DNA of 55,449 nucleotides from a virus: the IMG/VR virus record IMGVR_UViG_3300042564_001643, positions 1-55,449 of that record; one strand, written 5' to 3'. Position numbers and translations under genes: made by a program. This document shows positions 20,801-29,458 of the stretch, in pieces. How positions within the stretch are numbered: the first letter of the stretch is position 1; every line of letters starts with the position of its first letter. The notes under the pieces are model-generated. The model saw only the letters and a program-made list of their open reading frames with translations. It was not told where the DNA came from and did not search any database.

Positions 20801-21351
20801 GTACCGTCCCCACCCATCTGTTTCTTAGTAAGGTTCATTACATTTTTTACAAATGTTCTTTTGTTAGGTAAAGCTCCTCCAAACTTTGCAATAATATTTG
20901 AAGCTACATCTGTATCATCTCCATAGTCTGTAGTATCTTCATTGTCAGTCATCATCTGTTGATAACGTTGCTTTCTTGCTTCATACTCTTGATCAGCTTC
21001 TGCTTGAGCAGTTAGAGCTGCATCTTCCTCAGCAAGTTTATTAGCTTCATAATCTTGACCAGACATTTCTGCATTGCGTTCTTCAGCTTGACTATTAATA
21101 TAATTAACTGCTGACTCAACTAATTGACTTGCTTTTGCTTGATCTACTCCAGCTGAAACTAATTGATTTAATGCATCTTCAGGAGTACCACCTTGCTCAC
21201 CTATAATAGTCATGACAGAACTAATTAGTTGCTCATCACTATATTGAGGTTGCTGTTGTGTACCACCTTCTTGTGCTCTCCATGGAGCAGCAGTTTTCAT
21301 TGAGAATGGATTACTCCCACCTGCTCCATATATTCTTACACGTTTCTTCAT
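17818..21351 (-). CDS. Large virion (cargo) protein with internal duplication and AQxG motifs
   Basis: 1177 residues. PWRAQEGG lies at 23-30 and GGYLPQAQSG at 996-1005. A motif of the form IDVxxTxLFGxxPKEY occurs twice, near residues 318-333 and 833-849, pointing to an internal duplication of the surrounding segment. A Met/Arg/Gly-rich low-complexity region lies near 240-300 and a Lys/Glu/Thr-rich linker near 350-440. The last 21 residues end in MTQDEIDQFLADGGELEYL, like the two related motifs in the 853-residue neighbour. The gene begins after a 58-base AT-rich gap with a leader element resembling that before the 551-residue fibre gene. Placement in the cargo block suggests a virion protein; the biochemical role is unknown. 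Confidence 0.8.
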   Translation of the reverse strand: MKKRVRIYGAGGSNPFSMKTAAPWRAQEGGTQQQPQYSDEQLISSVMTIIGEQGGTPEDALNQLVSAGVDQAKASQLVESAVNYINSQAEERNAEMSGQDYEANKLAEEDAALTAQAEADQEYEARKQRYQQMMTDNEDTTDYGDDTDVASNIIAKFGGALPNKRTFVKNVMNLTKKQMGGDGTSNKADDTDTGVRKNGLSDFITGLQGHANQALMKQDAEAMYDMYSQDMTNNLDYGYDTDQDYMQLGGMRPGQMRRMNRRANRMMGQMPAGMFNNRSQMFPTQMNIMGMGMPMTGLQQFIMPDQGSYAGGPQLANIDVRRTGLFGRPKEYSITFAQEAYNNPKLREDVVKQEANNQQEKAKEIWTEVEVDAKNTATEKNAEVKTEAEKTKVTTAEDTKAIQDQGSSTTNNGATEANTEITKAEEKPKVEVAPKAKPITESSNNAINYTTKDVVFNPGNPKAGYVKVNDKWYVNSNYETDTAIKDETWTEVTDPTRIKNIEKFKPNQFFSTAGQYQYLDNTPYLYSVDERGSWSYTVPNDDGTLREGAKSFPVKDKKTLAKLNTSAVSGKGTKGAILGTLKKKPGYYYRQLNDGSYAKFKGDTAQHYINKEPVALIKKDKSNAQWKYLDDNFQSSGRYVTGEMKQFGGMTMEDSGLYKFVYGGDDAVPTPFEENTADPYFQTGGSKQAEYKDWLDRMYGDDVTEGYSRQNPVSYDQWMADYYPDETTVDETTVDKNKEVYDKAKAAGVNVGEYREGIDYSKVIPSSKSNTTYNPQTGAMYPPVFGGRRQFGPAGRTIEYAGSWAQQQGMTYDPRTGKPVNAAMMGNQPLSKIDVTKTSLFGKRPKEYTMYFGNYGQFDTKDGKAADSNVDNEDQMAQGSRRQKLADLLLRTPGLRQVGARMYPSSNFAPTEKTTINNNSTAADQRANDVPTKGIRAFVNDQLNLNLNREPRVAPKSEFGEYAPYNPDMIDMQKRNSFPDYYEFGEGKPNTTMAYGGYLPQAQSGMIGVSDIEPMAELKPKSSKDVWESVEPEIRESWGLEDKEPEIERQGYAAKFKNKNMYNVDFERGVNQFNTLANFGIQKLGERGDKGIQQNFYDNLTGDNLYGSTNLQDRGTYDTNSGLFRPDQMGFKGIIRNGGFLQEGGYTMPEYDQDEEAYMTQDEIDQFLADGGELEYL

Positions 21352-21358
21352 ACTGTAA

Positions 21359-21393
21359 CTTATATATTAAATATAATAAATTTTGTCTGACTT
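21359..21393 (-). promoter_or_regulatory. AT-rich leader element before the 1177-residue cargo gene
   Basis: The minus strand has AAGTCA, an A-rich stretch, TTATTATATT and AATATATAAG, ending about 8 bases before the ATG. The same order of blocks occurs at 34440-34472. Candidate promoter for a phage or host polymerase. Confidence 0.45.
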
Positions 21394-21394
21394 G

Positions 21395-21412
21395 ATAAAC
21401 TTATAAAGTTTA
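21395..21412 (-). repeat. 18-base inverted repeat overlapping the stop of the 853-residue gene
   Basis: The minus strand reads TAAACTTTATAAGTTTAT, beginning with the TAA stop codon. The arms TAAACTT and AAGTTTA pair around TAT. It is identical in 17 of 18 bases to the copy at 15088-15105. Confidence 0.6.
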
Positions 21413-23971
21413 ATCTAATTCTTCTATATAATAACCTGCATCTCTGTATGCTTGGATTTCTTCATCTGTTAATTCAGTATCTATAGATCCACCATCTTGT
21501 TCTTGCATCATTCCTATGTCAGCACCATATACATAATCACGTAAAGTTTTTCTTCCTTCATTAAGATGTATAGGTCCTAGCTTACCACCTTTAGCATACA
21601 TTGTAGGACCTTCATTAAATCCATAAGCTCTACGTGTATATTCTTCACCAACTTCTCTACCGCTATCTGGATCATAGCCTGGTAAGAAACCAATTGGTCT
21701 TACACCATCTAAGCTAACTGGCTCATATTCTCTTTTTTTTCTGTCTGGTCTAATACGTTTTCCACCGCCATTATCTGGTGGAGTAATTATTTCTATTTCT
21801 CTTTTTGGTCTATCATCATGTACTGGTTGAACATCAGTAGGATCTTCATCAAATGTTTCTTTATCTTTTTTTCTTTGTTCCTCTGCTTTCTCTTGTTTTT
21901 TTAATATGTTCGGAATAAAAGGATAAACTAAATTAGCTTTAACCATTGGAGTCCAACCAACAGGAGTATCACTATAAGGTGCTTCAGCTAATTTTTTTGC
22001 AGGATTCATTGCCAAACTTGCATCAAAACCCATTCTTACTGGTGAATGTCTAAAAGGTTTGATTTCAAATCCTGCATTACCGCCATAGAAACCTGTAGCA
22101 TGACTACCACTTTTATCTGTTCCTGCTGTTGAAACATCACCATATTGAATACTAGGATCAAAGCCTAAACTTCTCACACCTACACCTGCTGTAGGACCTA
22201 CATATCCTTTCCATGCACCGTGTGGCCAGTTTTGTTGATTATATTTCCAATCTTGGTTATTAGCAAACTCAGCTCTAGGGTTTGCCATGATTCCAAAATT
22301 AAGTCCTTGTTGTGGATCATAACCTGCATGAATATCACTATGAACCGTTGGTAAAAAACCAGATTCTACTGGTCTACCTCCGGTATATCTTCCATGATAA
22401 TTAGCTTTTACACTAGGAACAAATTTACCACTATAAGGTAATCCAACATCTAAAGATACATTATGATTATATTTACCTTGATCTTTACCAGGTAATCTTT
22501 TAGTTGCTCCTATTAATAATTCAGGATTATATTCACCAAATACTTTACTTGCTAATGGAGCAGCATTAGCATTAAGACTATAGGGTGACATCCTAAATGT
22601 AACGTTTTTTCCAAATTGTGCTTCTGGTAAATAACCACCTTGTTCAAAAGTATAACTATGTTCTTTATCCCATTCTTGAGCAGCGGCTTTTGCTTCTTGT
22701 TGATTATAGTATTTTTTGTTACCAACTTGCCAAACATGGTGTCCACTTTCTGGTAGCTCATTAGATTTATTATATTCCCATGTATGCTCATTTAACTTTT
22801 CACCATATGGTAATGTAGCTTGTTTACTACCCATATTTTTAAAACTTCCTGAACTAGGATCATAAGCATGTTGCCATTGATCTCTATATCTGAAAGCCAT
22901 GTTAGCTTGTTCTGGTCTAACTTGAGTCGGGAATGTTTGTGGAACTATTTCATTACTTGGTACATCAAATGTTTTTAGAGGTAACAATGGTAACTTTGTA
23001 ACTTCTTCAGATTGTGGTTCAACTTGTGTTTTATTTTTAGTAATTGTTTGACTTGGCTTTTTATTTGTAGAAGTTAATCCTTTAAGTTTTGATGCAGGTA
23101 TACCACTAGTACCATACTTTTTAACTCTTGCCTTTACTTCAGCAGGAGTTAACATATTACCGGGTTTTACAGCAAGAGGATCGTAATAAGGTAATGTTGT
23201 GACCCAACCAGGTAGTTTATCTTTTGCTACAGAAGTTCCTTTTGGTTTATAATTAATAACACCTTGCGGTTTTATGTTTTTGTTATATTCTAAAAGAGGT
23301 GCATACGGGTCTAGTAATTCAGGAACCATATCTAACAGATATAATTTATTTGGATCCTTGTTTGCTTTAATAGTCTTTTTTTTAACATCCATGTATCTAT
23401 TCAACTTATCATCTAAAGCATCATAGTTTAAATGTTGTCTTTGCATGTCTTTTAAAACATTAAAAGTGTTCATATTATCCCATGGACTAATATCTACACT
23501 TCTATAATAAGGTTTTAATTTATCATAATAAGCTTTTTGTCTTAGTGCATTATTATAAACAGATAAGCTATCTGCTTGTGTTGCTACACCTTTCTGAGCT
23601 TTAGTAAGTTCAGGTACTGAGATATCTTCTACAATGTATCCACCCTTTCTATACTCTTCAATCTCAGCATCTGTAAGATCTGCTTCAAAGTAATCTTCAT
23701 CTGTACCTTGAGGAAACTCATCTACATAGTCTGCACCGGGAAATGTATACTCCATACCCGGATACATCATCTGTTCTTGCCCGTTAGAGCCAACACCAAG
23801 TACAGGATAATTTACACCCTGCATTGTAATATTACTACTTGGTATTCTTGTATTCTCTCCAGGATGTTTCCACTGACCCATAGGATCTACAATAATATCT
23901 TTTTTCTTTGCGGGTGCTTTTGCTTTATCCAATCCAGCAGTAGCTCTATTTAATACTTTCTTATTATACAT
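21410..23971 (-). CDS. Large virion (cargo) protein, first gene after the muzzle-type protein
   Basis: 853 residues. Residues 99-117 (LTDAEIEEYRKGGYIVEDI) are echoed by the last 20 or so residues (LTDEEIQAYRDAGYYIEELD). AQxG motifs occur at 120-128 (PELTKAQKG) and 445-454 (GGYLPEAQFG). Residues about 455-690 have alternating Gly, aromatic and polar residues (for example VSLDVGLPYSGKFVPSVKAN, GFYGGNAGFEIKP), a pattern like outer-membrane beta-barrel strands; this is weak and could be any beta-rich fold. A basic, charged segment follows. The ATG overlaps the stop of the muzzle-type gene (TAATG), so the two are translationally coupled. Function unknown; probably virion cargo by context. Confidence 0.8.
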   Translation of the reverse strand: MYNKKVLNRATAGLDKAKAPAKKKDIIVDPMGQWKHPGENTRIPSSNITMQGVNYPVLGVGSNGQEQMMYPGMEYTFPGADYVDEFPQGTDEDYFEADLTDAEIEEYRKGGYIVEDISVPELTKAQKGVATQADSLSVYNNALRQKAYYDKLKPYYRSVDISPWDNMNTFNVLKDMQRQHLNYDALDDKLNRYMDVKKKTIKANKDPNKLYLLDMVPELLDPYAPLLEYNKNIKPQGVINYKPKGTSVAKDKLPGWVTTLPYYDPLAVKPGNMLTPAEVKARVKKYGTSGIPASKLKGLTSTNKKPSQTITKNKTQVEPQSEEVTKLPLLPLKTFDVPSNEIVPQTFPTQVRPEQANMAFRYRDQWQHAYDPSSGSFKNMGSKQATLPYGEKLNEHTWEYNKSNELPESGHHVWQVGNKKYYNQQEAKAAAQEWDKEHSYTFEQGGYLPEAQFGKNVTFRMSPYSLNANAAPLASKVFGEYNPELLIGATKRLPGKDQGKYNHNVSLDVGLPYSGKFVPSVKANYHGRYTGGRPVESGFLPTVHSDIHAGYDPQQGLNFGIMANPRAEFANNQDWKYNQQNWPHGAWKGYVGPTAGVGVRSLGFDPSIQYGDVSTAGTDKSGSHATGFYGGNAGFEIKPFRHSPVRMGFDASLAMNPAKKLAEAPYSDTPVGWTPMVKANLVYPFIPNILKKQEKAEEQRKKDKETFDEDPTDVQPVHDDRPKREIEIITPPDNGGGKRIRPDRKKREYEPVSLDGVRPIGFLPGYDPDSGREVGEEYTRRAYGFNEGPTMYAKGGKLGPIHLNEGRKTLRDYVYGADIGMMQEQDGGSIDTELTDEEIQAYRDAGYYIEELD

Positions 23972-26900
23972 TATCTTGGAGAATAAGTAGATTTGTTATT
24001 GTACATCTTAAGAATCATATTTACATTACCTGATACTTTTCTTGTTAAGTTAACAAAGTTAAGATAATGTCTGAATCTTTTTCTTTGTAGCTCATTCTTA
24101 GTATAATCTAAGTTAAGGCTGTTCAGTACTTTAATATATCCATTAGGTTCTGTATCCCAAATAAATCTTTCATTATATGGGCCAGGTAAAACTGTTGTAC
24201 CAGGAGTTACAGCACCAACTACCGGGTAAGTTGATCCTACAGGGAACTCACCTCTATCTGCAGTTATATCCCAGAACTGATTGAATCTATATTTATTCTC
24301 TTCTTTAGTGAATAAAACATCTATAGAGTTTAAATTAATTATTGGATACTGCTGACTAAGTGTTACATTATTCTTAGGGAATATGTTTAAGTTCAAATAC
24401 CCTGATACTTGTTCAGAATTAAATATGACAGCTTGATCAAAGTTAAAGTCTAATACTTGGAATTGATCAACACAGTTATTAGGTCCTCTTTTGTAACACT
24501 CTAGTATATATTCAGCACTACGCATTGTAGTTACTGTCTGACCTTGTGGCATTGGAAACTCAACTTCAAATGGGTAATCAATTCCATAGTAGTTACAGAA
24601 AGAATCACACACAGAATTATGTTTCCATATACCATTTCCTTTAGTAGTTAAGAATGCATTCTTAGTTGGCATTACCATATTTGGATGCCAGTCATGATGA
24701 GAAATCCAGAACTTACTTTTAGGGTCATAACTAATTGTCCAAGAAGCATCCATAAAGAATGTAGGATCACCTAGTCTAATGTCTGTAACATTATTATATA
24801 AGAACTCATTAGTAGACTCATTATAAGTAATCATGTCTTTAAACTCTGGACGTAGCTTGTAGTCTTTCTTAGTAAAATAAAGTATAGTACTTTGATTATC
24901 ATATATTGTTTGACATCCAATACCGGCTACTGCATTATCTGTATGAGGGTAATCAGGAAAATCAACAAGTAACTTGTATGGAAGGAATTCATTAAACCAC
25001 CATTTCATACCTTCTTGAGATATTTCTGATAAACCACTACCATAAGATATAATCTTACCTTGGTTCTGAGATACATAGAACATCCCTGCAGGAGTTGAAG
25101 CTACAGAACGTGAGTCTTGAGATGAACCATACTCATATGATTTATCTGCAATAACAATACTCTGTGGTGTTTGAGCAAACAAACCTCCATCACCAATAGT
25201 AATCTTAGTACCTGAATCAGTTTCTAATTGATCTACACCTTGGAATACTAAAGGACTAGTATTTTTAAACGTAATGAAGACACCTGTCTTAGCAAAGTTC
25301 TTAACTCCATTAACTTGGTCTTTGAACTCCTTATAGTTATTAGCAAGGAAGATAAACCATGAATCTTTTGCTGATTCAAATTGCTGTGGCAAAGAGTATA
25401 TAATTCTATCTGGGTTGTATGTGTAACACAACTTAGATACATTAGGATTATAATATCTTGACTGTAGATTTCCTTGAGAAAAATACTGAGTAAATAACTT
25501 AGATATACTTAATGAGTAATCATAAGAGTAGTAGTTACCTCTAGTAATATTATCAGGGTTGATATTAAATAAAGAGTTAAGATCAGTAAAGTAATATGGG
25601 CTATAGAATCTTTGATAAGGCTCTGTACCCGGTTCTCTAAAGTCAACAATAACATCACTTTCTACAAAGAAGTCTCTTACTGAAGATGTAGATAAATAAA
25701 AGTATGAGTCTTTAACACCAAATAAACCTGGATAACCATCTGCAATTGGATATGGAATAATATTTAATAATGGGTTTGTATTTGGTACTGCATCTGCATT
25801 CGGACCTGTATACTTATAGTTTACGTTATCTAACTTATAGTAAGCATTAGGTAAACTACCAACACCTGATAATACACTAGGGTTGATGTTTAATATGAAT
25901 TGTGGATTCCAAAGATTACTAGCCTCATATCTTTCAGAGTTCATTTTAAACCTAGGCTCAGGTATAAGTTGTCTAGTAAAGTAATTAAACTCAGTACCGT
26001 CTGGTTGACCATATTGCCAATCATAGAAGAAGAACATAGAATTCTTTTCTGTGTATCTATTCACATATGTATCACCGTTAAATAGTATCCCCGTAGAAGG
26101 AACTAATTTCTGTAGTACTCCAGGATTACCACAAACAGGACCGGCAGTTGGAATAGTATCAGGATCAAATTTAAACTCACATTCTCCAATAGGAATTTGT
26201 TTAATACCATCTAACTGACCATACTGATTTTCTATTCTTACTTTAATCCCTGCATAGTGACTTTCTATATTTCTATTAAACTGAACTGTTTTAGCTTCAC
26301 CACTCCAACCTAATGTTTGAGGTCTATTAGATTGTAACATCTCAGTTCCTAGAGTTACCAATGAATTATCTCCATTTAGTAATGCAGGACCTGTATGAGC
26401 TCCTTGACCATTTACAGTTCTAATGACAACTGTCTTTTGTCTCTTTAAGTTATTAATTCTAAACTGCTGAGTTGTCCCACCTTGAATATAAGGTTTAACA
26501 TTTTGTATATTGTCATTAAGATAGAATGAATCATCAATTCTAAATCTTCTAGTAGTATTACACTGACCCGGTCTAAATACATCATATAAACCATGACCAA
26601 CCATTTGCAGAGCATATTGCCTGTATGGTAATAATGCATAAATCAACTTAAGAGTTATCTCAGCACCTTCAGAAAAATAATGTGCTAACTTAACAACATT
26701 TAAAGGAATTCCTAATGCCGTAGCAAATGAACTACCTTCAATATATTGATATCCACTTAACTCAGTGTTATAGTAAGGAGCTGTATAAGAACCCCCTTTT
26801 CTTAAACCACCATCTTCATTAAATTGATCATAAATATCTGAAAGACTAGTACCACCCACACCTAATGCTTCTTGAAAAGCACCACCTGATAAGTAGTTAT

Positions 26901-29457
26901 TAAAGTCAGTATTATAATCTGACAAATCATTATTGAACTCATCAAGATCTGTTGTACCACCTTGATCTGTTATTTCATATTCATCAGTTGTACCACCATT
27001 ACCACTTAGGTCAGACCAGTTACCTGTAAGAGGTAATGTAACAGGAAAAGTACCACCGCCACCAGTTAATGTACCACTACCACCATCTATAGTTTCTTGC
27101 TCATAGTCAGCTAAGAACTTTCTAGTATATCCTGCACCTGGTTGATTAATAGTACGTTTACCTAATGAAGCAATGATAGCTTCAATAACTCCACCTACCA
27201 TCATCATCCAAATGGACAAGTTAGCAATCAACTTTTGTTGAGGCTGTTTATCCGGTTCAATAAAATACTGTGTACTAGTTCCTGCCAGACTTCCATATAA
27301 CTTCATCTCAACTGTAGATAAGAACGGAGTTCTAAAGTTAGTATCCGGTGAATGAAATGTAGTAATGTTTAATGGCATTTGTGATAAAGTAGGATTGATC
27401 ACAGGAATCGGATTAGGATTACCTCCTGCGGTATAATTTCTATCATATACAATATATGGATCAGCAATACCTGTTACTCCCGGAGGAACAATAGTATTAA
27501 ATGGATGATTAGGATATAATCCTTTTATTGCTGGTCCACCCGCATTACCTTTAATCTTATATGGTCTAAGGTTATTAATCATACCCTTAGCAATAATACT
27601 TTTGTTACCTTCTCTTGAACCTCTTAATATTTCATAACCTACTATACCAGGGATGTCATTACCATCTTGGTCTTTTGGATAAACAATATCTTTAAAATCA
27701 ACACCAAGTATTCTAATATACATTTGAGTAGTTGACGTATCTTTTCTGTAATGTTGTACAACATTAGTAAGGCCTGGATTATTTAATCCATGATCTGGAA
27801 ACTTATGATGTCTAATAGGTTTACCACATAGATTTCTAGGTGAGTTAGGATCTGTTACTCCTGTCCAACAATACTCACTAGGATTCCATATGTCTGGTCT
27901 ATTATCTGGATAAACTTCTGTTGACTCCCAATATCCCATCTGACCACGTCCTACCTCAATACCACCATCAGGTAATACTACTTGTGTAGAACTTGATAAT
28001 GTAGCTGTATTATAAACTTCAAACACTCTTTCATTTGGCCCAAATAAAGTATTGATATCATTAAGTGGGGCAGTCTCATTAACTAATGTTCCTGGATTAC
28101 ATGGAAGTGGGTAATTAGTTTTAGGTGGTCTACCTGGAATATGATATGATGATGACTTATCTCCTGTATCATATACCCAACGGATAAAGAATGAATATAC
28201 TTCATCACGTAAGTAACTTGGTTTGTAACCACCTTTTAAATAATACTCAGCAGGATATTCTACTGAAACCCACTCAACATTAATCAAGTTAGCCAAAGGC
28301 TGATAGTTAAAATCAAACTTAGATGTTGGTCCTACTCTCAATAGATAATTACTCACCTCTACCATCTGATCTGATTTCTCATATACAGGTGTTTGTATAG
28401 GTAATTGTTCTACAGGAATAGCAACTAAATCTTCTTTGATCTGATCAATGTAAACCTTTTGTGTTTTAGTAGAGTAAACACCTATCTGTTTTGCAACAGC
28501 ACCCTGATTAATATTAGCTACTACAACTAAAATAAACTCATCAAAGTTTACTGAGTCAGCAGTGATATCAATTTCAAGTGCACCTTGGGGATCTACATCA
28601 AACCATATAGGTTGAACATTACTAGGTGAGAACCAATCTGTAACCTTCTGACCTTTAATACTATAAGCAATGGTAGCAAAGTAAGAACCATTACGTAGTG
28701 TTCCTCCAGCTTTACCGGCAGATACTTTAAGACAGGGTGTCTCCATTAATCTTGCTAGTCTAATTTTATCACAGTCTAACTCTGTAGTATCTTCACATGT
28801 AATACAACCATCTACAGGATGTCCTGCTGGCCAAACTCCAGGTGAAGTTTCTGACACATTACTTGAGTCAGTACATATTTTTTTCCATCTAACTCCTGGC
28901 CATTGTAACGTATTACCTGCTGGATCCGCATATGTATTATCACCAATCCATTGATATGAGTTAGCAGGCCATGTTTGGGGATCTCCAATATTTAAAAATC
29001 TATCAGGACTATTACCATCAGCCCAATATACTTGCCATGAACAATCTTCTTTTTCCCTAGCCGCACCAGTAATCAAATGCCATTTACTTAAACCTAAACA
29101 TGCATCTTGTACAATAGGTCTGTATCTACATAAGCTTTCTTCAAACAATCCAATCTCTGAACCTGTACTTGGTCCAAAATCATTCTGTCCATGAGCTGCA
29201 GTAAATATTAACCACTTGTCACTATACAAATGTATAGTACCTACTATGTGTTTAGTATCAGGTAATGTTGCTCCGGCTGTTGCACATAAGTAATTTGAAT
29301 CTTCATTTGATAAAGTTCCTAAGTCCCCCTCAACTGTATTGTTCACAGCATTACGCGCATGCGTCCACATCCCATCTTGTACAAAGGATCCGTCAGCATC
29401 TGTATTTAATCCTTTAAGAAAAGAATTAGTTTTATTTTGACTTAAGTTTTGTGCCAT
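23971..29457 (-). CDS. Muzzle-type / tail stabilization protein of crAss-like phages
   Basis: 1828 residues starting MAQNLSQNKTNSFLKGLNTD, followed by a conserved-looking N-terminal region (DGMWTHARNAVNN, LSNEDSN). This start, the great length and the position between the ring-like proteins and the giant cargo genes match what I recall as the tail muzzle (often labelled stabilization) protein of crAss-like phages, which forms the distal end of the tail barrel. The protein is rich in beta-type sequence and aromatic residues. A Gly/Thr/Asp-rich flexible insertion lies near residues 785-850, and a short hydrophobic segment (IWMMMVGGVIEAIIASLG) near 748-765. The gene starts one base after the stop of the upstream ring-like gene and ends overlapping the next start. 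The family call is from memory and structure of the locus, not from a search. Confidence 0.8.
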   Translation of the reverse strand: MAQNLSQNKTNSFLKGLNTDADGSFVQDGMWTHARNAVNNTVEGDLGTLSNEDSNYLCATAGATLPDTKHIVGTIHLYSDKWLIFTAAHGQNDFGPSTGSEIGLFEESLCRYRPIVQDACLGLSKWHLITGAAREKEDCSWQVYWADGNSPDRFLNIGDPQTWPANSYQWIGDNTYADPAGNTLQWPGVRWKKICTDSSNVSETSPGVWPAGHPVDGCITCEDTTELDCDKIRLARLMETPCLKVSAGKAGGTLRNGSYFATIAYSIKGQKVTDWFSPSNVQPIWFDVDPQGALEIDITADSVNFDEFILVVVANINQGAVAKQIGVYSTKTQKVYIDQIKEDLVAIPVEQLPIQTPVYEKSDQMVEVSNYLLRVGPTSKFDFNYQPLANLINVEWVSVEYPAEYYLKGGYKPSYLRDEVYSFFIRWVYDTGDKSSSYHIPGRPPKTNYPLPCNPGTLVNETAPLNDINTLFGPNERVFEVYNTATLSSSTQVVLPDGGIEVGRGQMGYWESTEVYPDNRPDIWNPSEYCWTGVTDPNSPRNLCGKPIRHHKFPDHGLNNPGLTNVVQHYRKDTSTTQMYIRILGVDFKDIVYPKDQDGNDIPGIVGYEILRGSREGNKSIIAKGMINNLRPYKIKGNAGGPAIKGLYPNHPFNTIVPPGVTGIADPYIVYDRNYTAGGNPNPIPVINPTLSQMPLNITTFHSPDTNFRTPFLSTVEMKLYGSLAGTSTQYFIEPDKQPQQKLIANLSIWMMMVGGVIEAIIASLGKRTINQPGAGYTRKFLADYEQETIDGGSGTLTGGGGTFPVTLPLTGNWSDLSGNGGTTDEYEITDQGGTTDLDEFNNDLSDYNTDFNNYLSGGAFQEALGVGGTSLSDIYDQFNEDGGLRKGGSYTAPYYNTELSGYQYIEGSSFATALGIPLNVVKLAHYFSEGAEITLKLIYALLPYRQYALQMVGHGLYDVFRPGQCNTTRRFRIDDSFYLNDNIQNVKPYIQGGTTQQFRINNLKRQKTVVIRTVNGQGAHTGPALLNGDNSLVTLGTEMLQSNRPQTLGWSGEAKTVQFNRNIESHYAGIKVRIENQYGQLDGIKQIPIGECEFKFDPDTIPTAGPVCGNPGVLQKLVPSTGILFNGDTYVNRYTEKNSMFFFYDWQYGQPDGTEFNYFTRQLIPEPRFKMNSERYEASNLWNPQFILNINPSVLSGVGSLPNAYYKLDNVNYKYTGPNADAVPNTNPLLNIIPYPIADGYPGLFGVKDSYFYLSTSSVRDFFVESDVIVDFREPGTEPYQRFYSPYYFTDLNSLFNINPDNITRGNYYSYDYSLSISKLFTQYFSQGNLQSRYYNPNVSKLCYTYNPDRIIYSLPQQFESAKDSWFIFLANNYKEFKDQVNGVKNFAKTGVFITFKNTSPLVFQGVDQLETDSGTKITIGDGGLFAQTPQSIVIADKSYEYGSSQDSRSVASTPAGMFYVSQNQGKIISYGSGLSEISQEGMKWWFNEFLPYKLLVDFPDYPHTDNAVAGIGCQTIYDNQSTILYFTKKDYKLRPEFKDMITYNESTNEFLYNNVTDIRLGDPTFFMDASWTISYDPKSKFWISHHDWHPNMVMPTKNAFLTTKGNGIWKHNSVCDSFCNYYGIDYPFEVEFPMPQGQTVTTMRSAEYILECYKRGPNNCVDQFQVLDFNFDQAVIFNSEQVSGYLNLNIFPKNNVTLSQQYPIINLNSIDVLFTKEENKYRFNQFWDITADRGEFPVGSTYPVVGAVTPGTTVLPGPYNERFIWDTEPNGYIKVLNSLNLDYTKNELQRKRFRHYLNFVNLTRKVSGNVNMILKMYNNKSTYSPR

Positions 29458-29458
29458 A

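Noticed and set aside
21410-23971. The 853-residue protein as an outer-membrane beta-barrel or toxin
   Set aside because: The alternating pattern is limited to its middle part, there is no signal peptide, and its place in the cargo block argues for a virion protein.
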